This document shows, one piece after another, positions 5,339 to 6,362 of a DNA stretch of 6,362 nucleotides; position 1 is the stretch's first letter, and every line of letters starts with the position of its first letter. The position numbers and the translations under genes are program-made. Location: positions 1 through 6,362 of the forward strand of contig JACPXN010000028.1 in the NCBI GenBank assembly GCA_016196515.1, read 5' to 3'. The stretch comes from Candidatus Omnitrophota bacterium (lineage in GTDB: Bacteria; Omnitrophota; Gorgyraeia; Zapsychrales; Fredricksoniimonadaceae). The notes beneath the pieces are model-generated. The model had not been told where the DNA came from. It saw only the letters and a list, made by a program, of their open reading frames with translations, and made no database searches.

Positions 5339-5674
5339 ATGTTTGTTTTGACCCCGCAGGAGCGCTCGGTTTTGGCCTGGCTTTTGACCATTTGCCTCGT
5401 TGGGACCCTTGTGACCATCGGATTAAAGAAAGACGCGAAGATCGTGCGTTGGGTCAACACCGCGCGCCTTGCCCATCCCAACGCCCCGGTTTCCATCAAT
5501 ACAGCCACATCTCAAGAATTGGACAAAGTCCCCGGCATCGGCCCCAAGACCGCCGCCAACATCATCGCCGCCCGCAAGGCCGAAGGCCCTTTTCGATCCC
5601 TGGATGATCTGCGCCGCGTGAAAGGCATCACCAAGAAGAATTTTTCCAGGATCACCGGACATTTGCGCTTATGA
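5339..5674 (+). CDS. comEA: ComEA-like helix-hairpin-helix DNA-binding protein, membrane-anchored
   Basis: A 111-residue protein. One N-terminal membrane segment (about residues 11-29, VLAWLLTICLVGTLVTIGL) is followed by a short linker and a tandem helix-hairpin-helix domain: SINTATSQEL (52-61), VPGIGPKTAANII (64-76) and FRSLDDLRRVKGI (85-97). In competent bacteria ComEA binds incoming double-stranded DNA outside the cytoplasmic membrane and hands it to the ComEC channel. The length and layout fit the compact form of the family. The stop overlaps the comEC start as ATGA (5671-5674), implying translational coupling. A strong promoter lies 76 bp upstream. There is no Shine-Dalgarno before ATG 5339. 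HhH proteins of this type occur widely in bacteria not known to be competent, so uptake is inferred mainly from the comEC neighbour. Confidence 0.9.
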   Translation: MFVLTPQERSVLAWLLTICLVGTLVTIGLKKDAKIVRWVNTARLAHPNAPVSINTATSQELDKVPGIGPKTAANIIAARKAEGPFRSLDDLRRVKGITKKNFSRITGHLRL

Positions 5675-6362
5675 AAATGCATCGCCCATGCCTTTGGCTG
5701 TCCCTGGCTTTGGCCTCCGGTATCATCGCGGGTGACCGGACGTTTTTGCCTTTCGCGGGGTGGCTGTTCCTGTTCGGTCTTGCCTTGGCCGCATCGTTTA
5801 TTTTTCAACGGGCGGTCATTTTTTATATGGCCGTGTTTTGTTTGGGCGCGGTCCTGATCCAGAACGTTTATTTTTTGCCCGCGGATGATATGGCCCGGCT
5901 TTCGATCCGGGAGCGCGCAAATTTTAGATCCGTTGAGGGCATTGTGGATTCGGATGTGCGCGTTATGACCGGACCGATGAGTTCCAAGCGGATCTTTGAT
6001 CTGCGGGTCGAACGGATCAAGGTCGGGGAGACCTGGGCCCCCAAGAAGGGAAAGGTGCAGGCGCAGGTCTATGAAGACATCCCCGTGATGTATGGGCAGA
6101 GATTACGCTTGGGCGGGGGCTTGCATACGCCTTACGCAGGCAAACCCGGGGAGAAATTTTCTTACAGGGATTATTTGCGCCGTCAGGGTATTTTTTGGAT
6201 CTTAAGCGTCGGTAAAAAGAGCGGTGTTCAGATTGTCGGCAATGGCTTTGGCAACCCGTTTGTCGCTTTGTCGCTCAAGACACGCGAGCACACCAAGGCC
6301 GTTTTAAATAAATATCTGGCACCCGACGAGGCCGGGGTGATCGCGGCCATGCTGGTCGGGGA
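5671..6362 (+). CDS. comEC: ComEC/Rec2-type DNA uptake channel, N-terminal part (3' end outside window)
   Basis: The frame is open from ATG 5671 to the window end, giving 230 codons plus two bases. The N-terminus has about three hydrophobic segments (residues 8-21, 26-45 and 48-64). A soluble region corresponding to DUF4131 follows, with VEGIVDSDV, then GQRLRLGGGL, and the typical FSYRDYLRRQGIFW. The final visible part, NKYLAPDEAGVIAAMLVGD, matches the family entry into the Competence membrane domain. ComEC forms the inner-membrane pore through which one DNA strand enters the cytoplasm. The competence domain and any C-terminal metallo-beta-lactamase-like nuclease domain would lie beyond the window. 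The start is fixed by the ATGA overlap with comEA; ATG 5677 is a less likely alternative. The pair most likely forms one operon. Confidence 0.9.
   Translation, partial: MKMHRPCLWLSLALASGIIAGDRTFLPFAGWLFLFGLALAASFIFQRAVIFYMAVFCLGAVLIQNVYFLPADDMARLSIRERANFRSVEGIVDSDVRVMTGPMSSKRIFDLRVERIKVGETWAPKKGKVQAQVYEDIPVMYGQRLRLGGGLHTPYAGKPGEKFSYRDYLRRQGIFWILSVGKKSGVQIVGNGFGNPFVALSLKTREHTKAVLNKYLAPDEAGVIAAMLVG

Overview
The window looks like a bacterial chromosomal segment from an uncultured lineage. Base composition appears mid-GC by eye, the genetic code is standard, and all recognisable genes lie on the + strand. None of the visible starts has a convincing Shine-Dalgarno sequence. Short palindromic repeats of types I associate with candidate-phylum genomes (Omnitrophota/PVC-like or CPR) occur both between and inside genes. 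The phylum is a low-confidence inference; a phylogeny of LeuRS or ComEC would decide it.

Layout: (1) 1-960, 3' part of leuS (leucyl-tRNA synthetase), from the end of the catalytic domain through KMSKS, the anticodon-binding domain and the C-terminal domain. (2) 1005-2207, an AAA_14/DUF4143-type ATPase. Its start codon lies inside a 35-bp near-perfect palindrome that also overlaps a consensus -35 box, so the gene probably carries its own operator-promoter and makes a leaderless mRNA. (3) 2257-3543, an endonuclease Q (EndoQ)-type PHP nuclease for deaminated DNA. It is followed after 31 bp by (4) 3575-5143, a compact UvrD/Rep-type helicase in which the 2B domain is almost absent and which contains two in-frame repeat-like inserts. 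(5) 5144-5338, an intergenic region with two strong hairpins, a textbook sigma70-type promoter (TTGACA-N17-TATACT) and a palindromic repeat. (6) 5339-5674 comEA and 5671-6362 comEC (truncated by the window end), overlapping by ATGA, for DNA uptake.

The most interesting unit is the EndoQ-helicase pair. The nuclease ends in QLALF and the helicase in QMKLF, both resembling the bacterial sliding-clamp-binding motif. This suggests a two-protein, clamp-tethered pathway that nicks DNA at deaminated bases and unwinds from the nick. I recall EndoQ-like and UvrD-like modules occurring as one fused polypeptide in other bacteria, so this may be the split form. The second theme is repeat invasion: three intergenic hairpin elements carry GCGAAGC (or its complement) at the tip, a heptamer known to form an exceptionally stable DNA mini-hairpin, and related palindromes have been absorbed into the helicase reading frame.
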